This document shows positions 27,026 to 36,695 of a stretch of DNA of 64,000 nt, piece by piece (position 1 is the stretch's first letter; each line of letters opens with the position of its first letter). The notes beneath the pieces are model-generated. The model made no database searches. It had not been told where the DNA came from and was given only the letters and a program-made list of their open reading frames with translations. The stretch is from Oscillospiraceae bacterium (GTDB taxonomy: Bacteria > Bacillota > Clostridia > Oscillospirales > CAG-272), in NCBI GenBank assembly GCA_015063385.1, contig SVUG01000002.1:1-64000 (forward strand), read 5' to 3'. Position numbers and translations under genes: made by a program.

Positions 27026-28951
27026 ATGATAGCTTTATCCACACAGGATATTACACTTGAGTTTGGCGGCGAGGTGATACTCTCCGAGGTGTCGTTTGCA
27101 ATTAACGACGGTGACAGGCTCGGTATTATCGGTGTCAACGGTGCGGGCAAAAGCTCGCTTTTCAAAATAATAACCGGCGAGTATGCGCCGACGAGCGGTG
27201 CGGTCTACGTGCAAAAGGGACATACAGTCGGTATGCTCTCGCAGAATGCCGACCTCACTGCCCTGCCCCGTGATATCTCCTGCCTTGAATATATGTATAC
27301 GGCACACCCCGAGCTTATCGCGCTTGAGGGTGAGATTAGCGCGACCGAGGAGGCTCTTGCAGAGGCGGCAAAATCGGGAAAAGAGGCTCTGACGATGTCG
27401 CTGACGGCAAGGCTTGCCGAGCAGACGGCACGCTTTTCGGCAGGCGGCGGACTTGAATTTCGCTCGCGCTGTCGCGGAATGCTTCTGCGACTCGGCTTTG
27501 ACGAGGAAATGATAGAGCGCAATATCGGCACTCTGTCAGGCGGTCAGTACACGCGCCTTGCGCTTGCGCGGCTGCTGGCGACCGAGCCTGATATTCTGAT
27601 GCTCGACGAGCCGACAAACCACCTCGATATTGACGCGCTCTCGTGGCTGGAGGGCTTTATTGCTTCCTACAAGAAAACCGTGCTGATAATCTCGCACGAC
27701 CGCTTTTTCCTTGACAGAACGACGAACAAGACGCTCTGGCTCAGGTACGGCAAGGCGCGTCTGTATAACGGCAGCTACTCGCGCTGCAAGGAGCAGAGCG
27801 AGGCAGAGGCGGCGTCTCTTGAGAAGCGGTACAAGGAGCAGCAGAAGGAGATAGCCAAAATCAAGGCGAACATCGAGTTCCAGCGCCGCTGCAACCGTGA
27901 GCACAACTTCGTGACGATACGCTCAAAGGAAAAGCAGCTCGCGAGAATGGAGAAAATCGAGCTTGCGCCAAAGGACGAGAAGAACATTCGCCTCTCATTT
28001 GCCACCGAGGAGGAATCGGCGGGCGAGGTCGTCAAGGTGGAGAATCTCGCGTTCTCCTACGGAGGCGCGACGCTTATTAACAATCTTTCCTTCCTTATTA
28101 GAAGATACGAGCGCGTGATGCTGCTCGGGCCGAACGGCTGCGGAAAATCGACGCTTATGAAGCTGCTGAATTCCCTGCTCGTGCCGACGAGGGGCAAAAT
28201 CACGCTTGGATATAATATAAAGATAGGATATTACGACCAGGAGAACCGCGGACTCTGCCCGACGAATACCGTCTTTGAGGAGCTGCGGCTCGAGTATCCC
28301 GACAAGACCGACCTAGAGCTTCGCTCTACGCTCGCGCTGTTCCTCTTTGACGCTGACGATATTACAAGGACGGTTTCCACCCTTTCGGGCGGTGAGCGCG
28401 CGAGGCTGACGCTGGCAAAGCTGATACTCAAAAAGGTCAACCTGCTTATAATGGACGAGCCGACCAACCACCTTGATATCGGCTCTTGTGAGGCGCTGGA
28501 GAGCGCTTTGCTCGCCTTTGACGGCACGATAATCGCCGTCTCGCACGACAGATATTTTATAAATAAGATAGCAACGAGAATTATAGAGCTTGCGCCCGAG
28601 AGAGATAACGGAATGCTCGATTATCCTCTGGAGAGCTACGACGACGCATTTCTTGAATATATGGCTCGCCGCGAGGCAAGACGGACTGCGGTTGCCGAAA
28701 AGCTGACGGTCGTGAGTGACTCGAGGGCAGACTACGAGCAGAAGAAGCGCGAAAACGCAAAGCGCAGAAGCGAGGAGCGCCAGAGGGCGCGCGCAGAGGA
28801 GAAAATAGCGGCGCTTGAAGAGGAGCTTGAGGCGCTTGAAGAGGAGCTGTTCGGCTCTGCGGCAAGCGACTACGTAAGGGCAGCCGAGATTGACACGCGA
28901 AAGGCGCAAATCGAGGAAGAGCTGCTCGAACTATACGAAATTGTAATGTAA
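27026..28951 (+). CDS. ABC-F family ATP-binding protein
   Basis: Two NBDs: GVNGAGKSSL...LSGGQYTRLALARLLATEPDILMLDEPTNHLDI and GPNGCGKSTL...LSGGERARLTLAKLILKKVNLLIMDEPTNHLD; no TM. Confidence 0.93.
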   Translation: MIALSTQDITLEFGGEVILSEVSFAINDGDRLGIIGVNGAGKSSLFKIITGEYAPTSGAVYVQKGHTVGMLSQNADLTALPRDISCLEYMYTAHPELIALEGEISATEEALAEAAKSGKEALTMSLTARLAEQTARFSAGGGLEFRSRCRGMLLRLGFDEEMIERNIGTLSGGQYTRLALARLLATEPDILMLDEPTNHLDIDALSWLEGFIASYKKTVLIISHDRFFLDRTTNKTLWLRYGKARLYNGSYSRCKEQSEAEAASLEKRYKEQQKEIAKIKANIEFQRRCNREHNFVTIRSKEKQLARMEKIELAPKDEKNIRLSFATEEESAGEVVKVENLAFSYGGATLINNLSFLIRRYERVMLLGPNGCGKSTLMKLLNSLLVPTRGKITLGYNIKIGYYDQENRGLCPTNTVFEELRLEYPDKTDLELRSTLALFLFDADDITRTVSTLSGGERARLTLAKLILKKVNLLIMDEPTNHLDIGSCEALESALLAFDGTIIAVSHDRYFINKIATRIIELAPERDNGMLDYPLESYDDAFLEYMARREARRTAVAEKLTVVSDSRADYEQKKRENAKRRSEERQRARAEEKIAALEEELEALEEELFGSAASDYVRAAEIDTRKAQIEEELLELYEIVM

Positions 28952-28970
28952 AAGCGGAAAGGAGATGCCG

Positions 28971-29897
28971 ATGCAGATATACGAGTATCCAAAAGAAAAC
29001 AGAATAGGCAAGGATTGCGTGCTTGCGCTCGGCTTCTTCGACGGAGTGCATATCGCCCACCGCGACCTCATTAAAGCGGCACGCGCTCTGGCAGACGAGC
29101 GCGGAGTCGAGCTTGGAATTCTCACCTTTGGCGGTGAAATCAAGTCGGGGACTAGAAGAATTTACTCCGACGCGCAAAAGGCGGAGATTTTCGAGGCGCT
29201 GGGCGCAGATTTTACGGTGATATACGATTTTTCAGCCATAAAGGACATGTCGACTGAGGAGTTCGTTAGGAAAATACTGATAGATGAGCTTTGCTGCTCG
29301 GTGGCGGTCGCGGGCTACAATTTCCGCTTCGGCAAGGGAGCAGCAGGCGATGCCTCGGCACTCACGGCTCTGATGAGAGAAGGCGGCGGCGAGGCTCACA
29401 TACGCGAAAAGATAACCGCGCCTGACGGTGAGGCGGTGTCCTCGACGAGAATCAGGGATTTGCTTGCTCTTGGCGAGGTTAAACTCGCCTCGGAGCTGCT
29501 CGGACTTCCTTATTATATAAAAGGAAGAGTTGAGAAAGGCAGAGGGGAGGGGCGCACGCTCGGCTTTCCCACGCTGAATATGCCCGTGGGCGAGGCGGTC
29601 CTTAAGCGCGGGGTATACCGTTCGGCAACCGCGGTTGGTGAGAGGATTTATCCAAGCCTTACGAATATCGGCACTTGCCCGACCTTCCTCGCGCGCCCCT
29701 CGCACGCGGAGACCTATCTAATCGACTTTTCGGGCGACCTGTACGGCGAGGATATCCGCGTATATCTGCTCGACTTCTTGCGCGAGGAAATCGCATTTTC
29801 CTCACCAAATGAGCTTAAAATGCAAATAAATATTGACAAAAATAGAGTAATTTCAGAAAATGGAGACGAAAAATGGCAGGAGCTTGGACTAAAATAA
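28971..29897 (+). CDS. ribF: Bifunctional riboflavin kinase/FAD synthetase
   Basis: ALGFFDGVHIAHRDLI; GRGEGRTLGFPTLNMP. Confidence 0.88.
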   Translation: MQIYEYPKENRIGKDCVLALGFFDGVHIAHRDLIKAARALADERGVELGILTFGGEIKSGTRRIYSDAQKAEIFEALGADFTVIYDFSAIKDMSTEEFVRKILIDELCCSVAVAGYNFRFGKGAAGDASALTALMREGGGEAHIREKITAPDGEAVSSTRIRDLLALGEVKLASELLGLPYYIKGRVEKGRGEGRTLGFPTLNMPVGEAVLKRGVYRSATAVGERIYPSLTNIGTCPTFLARPSHAETYLIDFSGDLYGEDIRVYLLDFLREEIAFSSPNELKMQINIDKNRVISENGDEKWQELGLK

Positions 29898-30787
29898 CGG
29901 TTGTAGGAAAAACCAAAAATCTCGACGACATCACAGCCGTGATGAGCATGCTCGACAACGGACTTATGATTGAGGATTACAGCGATTTTTCGCTCAACGG
30001 AATGTACGGCGAGCTGGTTGACGAGAGCATACTGAACGCCGACCGTGATACCGTGCGCGTGTCGCTTTTCGTACCGGAGGAGCGCTCGGCGGCAGAGTAT
30101 AAGGAGTTTATTGAAACTCGCCTGGCGGCTCTCGGAATTGAAAGCTCAATAGAGCTTGACGGCATAAACGAGGACGACTGGGCAGAGAGCTGGAAGCAGT
30201 ACTACAAGCCCGTACCCCTCGGCCGCGTGACTATAGTTCCCGCCTGGGAAAAGTACGAGGCAAGAGAGGACGAAATCGTGGTAAGAATGGATCCCGGTAT
30301 GGCGTTCGGCACGGGAACGCACGAGACGACGAGGCTGGTTATCCGTCTGATGCAGGACGAGCTTCGGGGCGGTGAGCGAGTGCTCGACGTCGGCACGGGC
30401 TCGGGTATCCTCTCTATCTGCGCGTCGAAAATGGGCGCAAAATGGTGCAACGCCTACGATATCGACCCCGTGGCTGTAAAGGTTGCGCGCGACAACGCGC
30501 TCTCCGACGGCTGTACCAACATAACCGTCGGGGTGTCGGATTTGCTGCGCGGAGTTGACCTCTCCTGCGGTAAGTACGACTTCTGCGTTGCGAACATCGT
30601 CGCGGATATTATCATAAGAATGCTCCCCGATATTAAAAATTATCTTCGCGAGGGCGCGCCGCTTATTCTCTCGGGAATTATCGGTGAGAGAGCCGACGAG
30701 GTAAGGACTGCGGTGCTTGCCGAGGGCTTTACCGTCGAGCGTGAAATCACCGAGAACGACTGGGTAGGAATGCTGGTGAGGGTTTGA
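29873..30787 (+). CDS. prmA: Ribosomal protein L11 methyltransferase
   Basis: MDPGMAFGTGTHETTRLVIRLM, VLDVGTGSGILSICASKMGA, FCVANIVADII. Confidence 0.93.
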   Translation: MAGAWTKITVVGKTKNLDDITAVMSMLDNGLMIEDYSDFSLNGMYGELVDESILNADRDTVRVSLFVPEERSAAEYKEFIETRLAALGIESSIELDGINEDDWAESWKQYYKPVPLGRVTIVPAWEKYEAREDEIVVRMDPGMAFGTGTHETTRLVIRLMQDELRGGERVLDVGTGSGILSICASKMGAKWCNAYDIDPVAVKVARDNALSDGCTNITVGVSDLLRGVDLSCGKYDFCVANIVADIIIRMLPDIKNYLREGAPLILSGIIGERADEVRTAVLAEGFTVEREITENDWVGMLVRV

Positions 30788-30788
30788 T

Positions 30789-31526
30789 ATGCCGAGATTT
30801 TTCGTTGATAAAGAATATATTAAGGAAGAAAAAATTATAATTTCGGGCTCTGACGCGCACCATATTGCGCGCTCGCTTCGCATGGCGGAGGGTGACGCGG
30901 TGACGGTGTCCGACGGTGAGGGCATGGAGTACGAGTGCCGTCTCTCTCGCATACGCGACGAGGAGTGCGAGTGCGAAATTCTCCTAAAATCGCCGAGCGA
31001 GCGCGAGTCACCGGTATACATAACTCTTTTCATGGCTTACCCCAAGGGCGACAAGCTCGAGGTGGTTATACAGAAGGCGGTGGAGCTTGGCGCTTCGCGC
31101 ATAGTTCCCTTCGAGTCCTCGCGCTGTATCAAGCGCCCGAAGGCAGAAAAGCAGGATAAGCAGCTTGCAAGGCTGAAAAAAATCGCTGAGGAGGCGGCAA
31201 AGCAGTGCGGCAGGGCAAGGATTCCCGAGGTCAGCCTGCCCCTCTCCTTTGAGAAGATGCTCTGCGAGATGAAAAAAAGCGCTCTTTCGCTCCTCTGCTA
31301 CGAGGACGAGCGCGGAACTAATATAAAAACGGCGCTCCGCGAGGCAGGCGAAAAGGACTCGATAGCCGTTATAGTCGGCTCGGAGGGCGGCTTCTCCGAG
31401 GGTGAGGCAGAGGCTGCAAAGGCGGCAGGCGCTCGTGCAGTTTCGCTCGGAAAAAGGATTCTGCGATGCGAGACCGCACCCTCGTTTGCGCTCTCTGCGA
31501 TAGCCTATGAAATGGAATTGTCGTGA
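30789..31526 (+). CDS. rsmE: 16S rRNA (uracil(1498)-N(3))-methyltransferase
   Basis: SDAHHIARSLRMAEGD, AKQCGRARIPEV, VIVGSEGGFSEGEAEAAKAAGARAVSLGKRILRCETA. Confidence 0.93.
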   Translation: MPRFFVDKEYIKEEKIIISGSDAHHIARSLRMAEGDAVTVSDGEGMEYECRLSRIRDEECECEILLKSPSERESPVYITLFMAYPKGDKLEVVIQKAVELGASRIVPFESSRCIKRPKAEKQDKQLARLKKIAEEAAKQCGRARIPEVSLPLSFEKMLCEMKKSALSLLCYEDERGTNIKTALREAGEKDSIAVIVGSEGGFSEGEAEAAKAAGARAVSLGKRILRCETAPSFALSAIAYEMELS

Positions 31527-31585
31527 ATTCTTACAAAGATATTAAAATTTTTTTGTTAATTTCGTAATTTTTTTTGAAAAAACTA

Positions 31586-31614
31586 TTGAAAATTAGCCAA
31601 AAATGAGTTAAAAT
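31586..31614 (+). promoter_or_regulatory. Sigma-A promoter
   Basis: TTGAAA-17 nt-TAAAAT. Confidence 0.6.
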
Positions 31615-31639
31615 GTAGTACAGTATACACAAATTACCC

Positions 31640-31687
31640 TTGCAGACATCTGTAAAACGGTGTCTGCATGGCAATTTTTATTTTTCA
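31640..31687 (+). terminator. Terminator-like hairpin in the leader of the CdaR-like gene
   Basis: GCAGACA...TGTCTGC then GCAATTTTTATTTTT. Confidence 0.5.
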
Positions 31688-31728
31688 GCGCATCAATTTA
31701 ATTTAAAAAAAAGAAAGGGAGACCCCAA

Positions 31729-32814
31729 ATGTCTAACCGTTTATTTCAGACCCTTCTGCATCAGATGAAAGAGGTCGTCGGCCGCACTATTGGCGTTATT
31801 GACGAAAACGGAATCGTTATTGCCTGCAGCGAGCTTTCCAAGATTGGAGAATCCAAGCAGAGAATCAGAGAGGAGCTTTCCTACTCCGGCGACGCCGTTA
31901 TTTACGAGGGCTACACCTACCGCTTCATTAACGTTTCGGGCAAGAACGACTCCATTTGCTTCGTAGAGGGCGGAGATTCCCACGCGAGCAGTATGGCAGA
32001 GCTTCTGTCGATTTTCCTCGGCAATATGAAGAGCCTTTACGATGAAAAGTACGACAAGGGTTCGTTTATCAAGAGCATTATTCTCGATAACATTCTCCCA
32101 AGCGATATTTACATAAAATCTAACGAGCTTCACTTCTCCAACGACGAGAGCCGTATCGTGCTGGTTGTGAAATTCCAGACTCTCTCCGACACTCCTCCCT
32201 ACGAAATCGTTGAGGAGCTGTGCGAGGGCGGTGACAAGGACTACGTCATCAACATCAGCGAGCAGGACGTCGTTATCGTAAGAGAGGTTGAGGACGGAAT
32301 CGACGTCGAGCAGATTGAGGCGTACGCGCGCTCTATCATCGACACTATCTTCAAAAAGCACGGTCTTAAGGTGCTCGTCGGAATTTCCTCTGTCGTTGAC
32401 AACCTCAAGGACCTTGCAAGAGCGTATAAGGAAGCTAGAATTGCATTCGAGGTCGGCAAGGTGTTCGACATCGAGCGCCCCGTTATCTCCTACGAGAACC
32501 TCGGCATCGGCAGACTTATCTATCAGCTTCCCACCACCCTTTGCGAGATGTTTCTCTCCGAGGTGTTCAAGAAGGGCTCGCTTGAGTCGCTCGACCGCGA
32601 GACTCTGATGACCGTTCAGAGCTTCTTTGAGAACAACCTCAACGTGTCCGAGACCTCAAGAAAGCTCTTCGTGCACAGAAACACCCTCGTATACAGACTT
32701 GAGAAAATCAGAAAGCTCTCCGGTCTTGACCTTCGCGAGTTCGACCACGCGGTCACCTTCAAGGTTGCGCTTATGGTTAAGAAGTACCTTTCCAACAAGC
32801 CCACCAAGTACTGA
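31729..32814 (+). CDS. CdaR/PucR-family transcriptional regulator
   Basis: Diacid-recognition-like N-terminus (GRTIGVIDENGIVIACSELSKIGES) and C-terminal NNLNVSETSRKLFVHRNTLVYRLEKIRKLSGLDLREFDHAVTFKVA. Confidence 0.88.
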   Translation: MSNRLFQTLLHQMKEVVGRTIGVIDENGIVIACSELSKIGESKQRIREELSYSGDAVIYEGYTYRFINVSGKNDSICFVEGGDSHASSMAELLSIFLGNMKSLYDEKYDKGSFIKSIILDNILPSDIYIKSNELHFSNDESRIVLVVKFQTLSDTPPYEIVEELCEGGDKDYVINISEQDVVIVREVEDGIDVEQIEAYARSIIDTIFKKHGLKVLVGISSVVDNLKDLARAYKEARIAFEVGKVFDIERPVISYENLGIGRLIYQLPTTLCEMFLSEVFKKGSLESLDRETLMTVQSFFENNLNVSETSRKLFVHRNTLVYRLEKIRKLSGLDLREFDHAVTFKVALMVKKYLSNKPTKY

Positions 32815-32949
32815 TAATTTTTCCGTCGCGCGACGGTTTTCTTGGAATTTTTTCCGCCGTTTCGTGATACAATTTAAATAATGAGATTTTGGGGTTGCCG
32901 CATGATAAGTGCAGACAACCCCGAAATATGTAAATTACGAGGTCATGTA

Positions 32950-34359
32950 ATGCAAATTTCTGCAAAAAATACGCTGAGCAGACTTTTACTGCTTATTCTG
33001 ACTCTCTCGGTTATTCTATCCTCTCTCTGCTCCTGCTTCCTCTTCAAAAAGCAATACTTTGCCGGAAGCGAGGACGAGATTCGTGCGAATATTGCCGCAT
33101 CGCTTGACGGCGGTGGCGAGTCGTACAAAACGGTGCAGGAATACCTCAGCTCATGGGGAATTCCCGAATTCGACCGTGTCAAATTCCGCTATTTTGAATC
33201 GACTGTCAACCTTTATTACAATTACGCCCCTGCTCCGCAGGTTATGACTCACGCGGCAGAGCTTGCGAATATATTCCTCGACGAGTATTACGGAGAAATT
33301 GACCCTGCTGACAAAGCCGAGGTCACTAACGCCCTGCTCTCTTGCTATGCGCGCACGCTCGGCGACCCCTACGCGATATACCGCGCAGCCGAGGCGACCT
33401 CTGACTACGAGGTTGATATGAGCGGTAAGTTCGGCGGAATCGGCGTTATGATTGAGTACGACCACGTGGAAGAGACTCTTATGGTCAGCGTGGTTTACCC
33501 CGACTCTCCTGCAGAGAAGGCGGGAGTCGAGGTCGGTGATTTTATCGTCGGCGTTGACGGCAAGCGTGTCAGCGACATCGGATATCTCAACGCGGTTAAC
33601 CACGTGAGAGGTAAGATTGGCACGACGGTGAATATCACTCTCCTGCGCGGAGATAGAGAAATTGAGGTCTCGGCAGTGCGTGCCGAGGTTGAGGAAATCA
33701 ACGTTTCCTACGATATTATTGAAGAAAAAAATCTTGGCTACGTGCAGATAATCGCCTTTAAGGGCAACACCCTAGAGCAGTTCAAGGAGGCTATAGACGC
33801 ACTTGAGGCGGCAGGCGTTGCGGGTATTATTTTCGACCTGCGCGGCAATCCGGGCGGCTTTCTTGACAGCGTCGTCGACGTTATATCCTATATGATTCCA
33901 AGCGGTCATACGATAGTTTCCTATAACTACAAAAATATGCCCACGACCACCCGTAAGTCAACGGACGACGGCGACGGTGACCACACGGTCAATCTTCCTA
34001 TGGTCGTTATTGCAGACGAGTATACCGCATCGGCAGGTGAGATTTTCACCGCGGCTGTGCGCGACTACCGTAATCATAACATGCTAAAGGCGACGATAGT
34101 CGGCACTACCACCTTTAAAAAGGGTATTATGCAAAGCTCATTTGGCTACAAGCCCGACGGCTCGACGCTGACTATGACTATTGCATTCTACAATCCCCCC
34201 TCGGGCGAGAATTATCACGGCATCGGCGTTAGCCCCGACCGAGAGGTCCTGCTTCCCGAGCCCGTGTTTGACGAGGCAACAGGCAAGTATCTCCCCGTAC
34301 ACGACACACAGCTTGATGCGGCTGTCGAGGAGCTTGAAAAGCTCATAAATGCAAATTAA
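32950..34359 (+). CDS. S41-family C-terminal processing peptidase
   Basis: PDZ MVSVVYPDSPAEKAGVEVGDFIVGVDG; GIIFDLRGNPGGFLDSVVDV; ADEYTASAGEIFTAAVRDY. Confidence 0.9.
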   Translation: MQISAKNTLSRLLLLILTLSVILSSLCSCFLFKKQYFAGSEDEIRANIAASLDGGGESYKTVQEYLSSWGIPEFDRVKFRYFESTVNLYYNYAPAPQVMTHAAELANIFLDEYYGEIDPADKAEVTNALLSCYARTLGDPYAIYRAAEATSDYEVDMSGKFGGIGVMIEYDHVEETLMVSVVYPDSPAEKAGVEVGDFIVGVDGKRVSDIGYLNAVNHVRGKIGTTVNITLLRGDREIEVSAVRAEVEEINVSYDIIEEKNLGYVQIIAFKGNTLEQFKEAIDALEAAGVAGIIFDLRGNPGGFLDSVVDVISYMIPSGHTIVSYNYKNMPTTTRKSTDDGDGDHTVNLPMVVIADEYTASAGEIFTAAVRDYRNHNMLKATIVGTTTFKKGIMQSSFGYKPDGSTLTMTIAFYNPPSGENYHGIGVSPDREVLLPEPVFDEATGKYLPVHDTQLDAAVEELEKLINAN

Positions 34360-34400
34360 ACTTAACAAAATATATACTTTTTAGGAGAAACAACAAGAAA

Positions 34401-34874
34401 ATGGAACAGAAGACCTACACCCAGGCAGGATACGATGCTCTTAAAAACGAGCTTGCCGATATAAACGAAAAGATTGAAATTAACAAGAAGGACATCTCTA
34501 CTGCGCGCTCCTACGGCGACCTCTCGGAGAACTCCGAGTACGACGAGGCAAAGCAGGAGCAGGGCAAGCTTCACGCAAGAAAGGCTGAGCTTGAGGAGAT
34601 GATTGCTCATGCAAAAATCGTTGACGAGTCGCAGATTGACTGGCAGAAAATCAGCGTCGGCTCTATCGTCACCCTCTTTAACGTAGAGAGAAACGCAGAG
34701 TTTACCTATCACATCGTTGGCTCTTACGAGACCGACCCCAAGAACGGCAAGATTTCTGATTCCTCGCCCGTAGGACTTGCGCTCATCGGTGCGCAGGAGG
34801 GCGACGAGGTCGTTGTTGCAGGCGTTAAGGAGCAGCATCTTAAGATTAAGAGCGTGACGAGAGCTAAGGACTAA
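34401..34874 (+). CDS. greA: Transcription elongation factor GreA
   Basis: YTQAGYDALKNELADI, ARSYGDLSENSEYDEAKQEQGKLHARKAELEEMIAHA, SPVGLALIGAQEGDEV. Confidence 0.95.
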   Translation: MEQKTYTQAGYDALKNELADINEKIEINKKDISTARSYGDLSENSEYDEAKQEQGKLHARKAELEEMIAHAKIVDESQIDWQKISVGSIVTLFNVERNAEFTYHIVGSYETDPKNGKISDSSPVGLALIGAQEGDEVVVAGVKEQHLKIKSVTRAKD

Positions 34875-34906
34875 TTAGCCGAAAGGCTACCGAAAGGACG
34901 GAAAAA

Positions 34907-36415
34907 ATGGCACAGGAAAGCATCAATCAGAATCAGAACAGCACAAGCGAGCTCGTGGTCAGACGCGAGAAGCTGAACGCACTTTACGAATCGGGCAACA
35001 ACCCCTTTGAAATTACGAAATACGACGTCACTCACGAGAGTGTGGACGCTATAAAGCTCTTTGAGGAAAAAGAGTCCACTCTTGCTGAGGGTGAGGTTAT
35101 CACCGTCAGAGTGGCGGGCAGACTCGTCAGCCGCAGAATTATGGGTAAGGCTTCCTTTGCTCACCTGCTTGACGGCGCCGGCAGGATTCAGCTTTATATC
35201 GCGCGTGACGGCATCGGTGAGGAGTCCTACGCGGCGTTCAAGAAATGGGACGTCGGTGACATCGTCGGCATTGAGGGACATCTCTTCCGCACGAGAACAG
35301 GTGAGATTTCTATTCACGCGACTAGCGCAACCCTGCTTGCAAAATCGCTTCTTCCCCTGCCCGAGAAGTTCCACGGACTTACCAACCTTGAGCAGAGATA
35401 CAGACAGAGATACGTTGACCTTATCGTTAACCCCGAGGTTAAGGACACCTTCGTTAAGCGCTCGAGAATTCTCTCGCTTATTCGCTCCTTCCTTGATTCC
35501 AAGGGCTATCTTGAGGTTGATACGCCTATTCTTCTTCCCATTGAGATAGGCGCGTCGGCGCGTTCGTTCAAGACGCACCACAACACCCTTGACATTCCTA
35601 TGTATCTGCGTATCGAGACCGAGCTTTACTTAAAGCGCCTTATCGTCGGCGGTATGAACAAGGTTTACGAGGTTGGCCGTATCTTCAGAAACGAGGGTAT
35701 GGACCAGAAGCACAACCCCGAGTTCACCACTATCGAGCTTTACGAGGCGTTCACCGACTACTACGGAATGATGGACCTCGTTGAAGAGCTTTACTCTATG
35801 CTTGCGCGCGAGGTTTGCGGTGACACCAAGATTACCTATCAGGGCATTGAAATCGACCTTGGCAAGTGGGAAAGACTCACTATGGTTGAGGCTGTTAAGA
35901 AATATGCAGGCGTGGACTACCACGACTGGAAGAGCGACGAGGAGGCTCGCGAGGCTGCAAAGGCGCTTCACGTAGAGGTTCCTGCCGACGCATCCTGCGG
36001 TACTGTTCTTATAGAGATATTCGACGCTTACGTTGAGGACAAGCTCATTCAGCCCACCTTTATCTACGACTATCCCGTTGAGAACTCGCCTCTTGCAAAG
36101 AGAAAGCCCACCGACCCCCGCTTTACCGAGAGATTTGAGTACTTCATCAACTGCACCGAGTACGGCAACGCATTCTCCGAGCTTAACGACCCTGTCGACC
36201 AGAGAGAAAGATTTGAAAATCAGGTCGCAAAGAAGCGCGCGGAGGACCCCGAAACCACCGCAGAGGTTGACTACGATTACGTCACCGCGCTTGAGTACGG
36301 TATGCCCCCCACAGGCGGTCTCGGCTTCGGCATTGACAGACTCGTTATGCTTCTCACCGACTCGGCTTCGATTAGAGACGTTTTGCTTTTCCCCACAATG
36401 AAACCCGAAGCATAA
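34907..36415 (+). CDS. lysS: Lysyl-tRNA synthetase (class II)
   Basis: RQRYVDLIVNPEVKDTFVKRSRI, FRNEGMDQKHNPEFTTIELYEAF, MPPTGGLGFGIDRLVMLLTDS. Confidence 0.96.
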   Translation: MAQESINQNQNSTSELVVRREKLNALYESGNNPFEITKYDVTHESVDAIKLFEEKESTLAEGEVITVRVAGRLVSRRIMGKASFAHLLDGAGRIQLYIARDGIGEESYAAFKKWDVGDIVGIEGHLFRTRTGEISIHATSATLLAKSLLPLPEKFHGLTNLEQRYRQRYVDLIVNPEVKDTFVKRSRILSLIRSFLDSKGYLEVDTPILLPIEIGASARSFKTHHNTLDIPMYLRIETELYLKRLIVGGMNKVYEVGRIFRNEGMDQKHNPEFTTIELYEAFTDYYGMMDLVEELYSMLAREVCGDTKITYQGIEIDLGKWERLTMVEAVKKYAGVDYHDWKSDEEAREAAKALHVEVPADASCGTVLIEIFDAYVEDKLIQPTFIYDYPVENSPLAKRKPTDPRFTERFEYFINCTEYGNAFSELNDPVDQRERFENQVAKKRAEDPETTAEVDYDYVTALEYGMPPTGGLGFGIDRLVMLLTDSASIRDVLLFPTMKPEA

Positions 36416-36455
36416 ATATCCCAATGCACGCCCCGACGCGTCGCATAGTCAAAAA

Positions 36456-36484
36456 GGACAAGAGCCAAGGCTCTTGCCCTTTTC
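36456..36484 (+). terminator. lysS terminator
   Basis: ggacaagagccaaggctcttgcccttttct. Confidence 0.7.
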
Positions 36485-36578
36485 TCTTTGCTTTAGCGCC
36501 ATCACTTCGCCAAAACGATACTTAATCGTTTTGGCTTGTTCAGCCTTGCTTGAATTGTAGCAAAATAAACTTAAAATA

Positions 36579-36607
36579 TTGACAATTACTCATTTTTACG
36601 ATATAAT
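36579..36607 (+). promoter_or_regulatory. Sigma-A promoter of the R-M operon
   Basis: TTGACA-17 nt-TATAAT. Confidence 0.8.
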
Positions 36608-36695
36608 TGTAATTAAAATTAACTATTTTGATGCTGAAATATAGCAAAATGTGCAAACTTTCCGGCTTCTGAGTATTTTAGGAGTAGACATCTTA

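Noticed and set aside
35630-36424. 264-aa minus-strand ORF antisense to lysS
   Set aside because: Shadow ORF of lysS.
36620-36695. Controller (C) protein gene for the R-M system
   Set aside because: No HTH ORF of suitable size next to the MTase; the XRE regulator at 3430 is 33 kb away.
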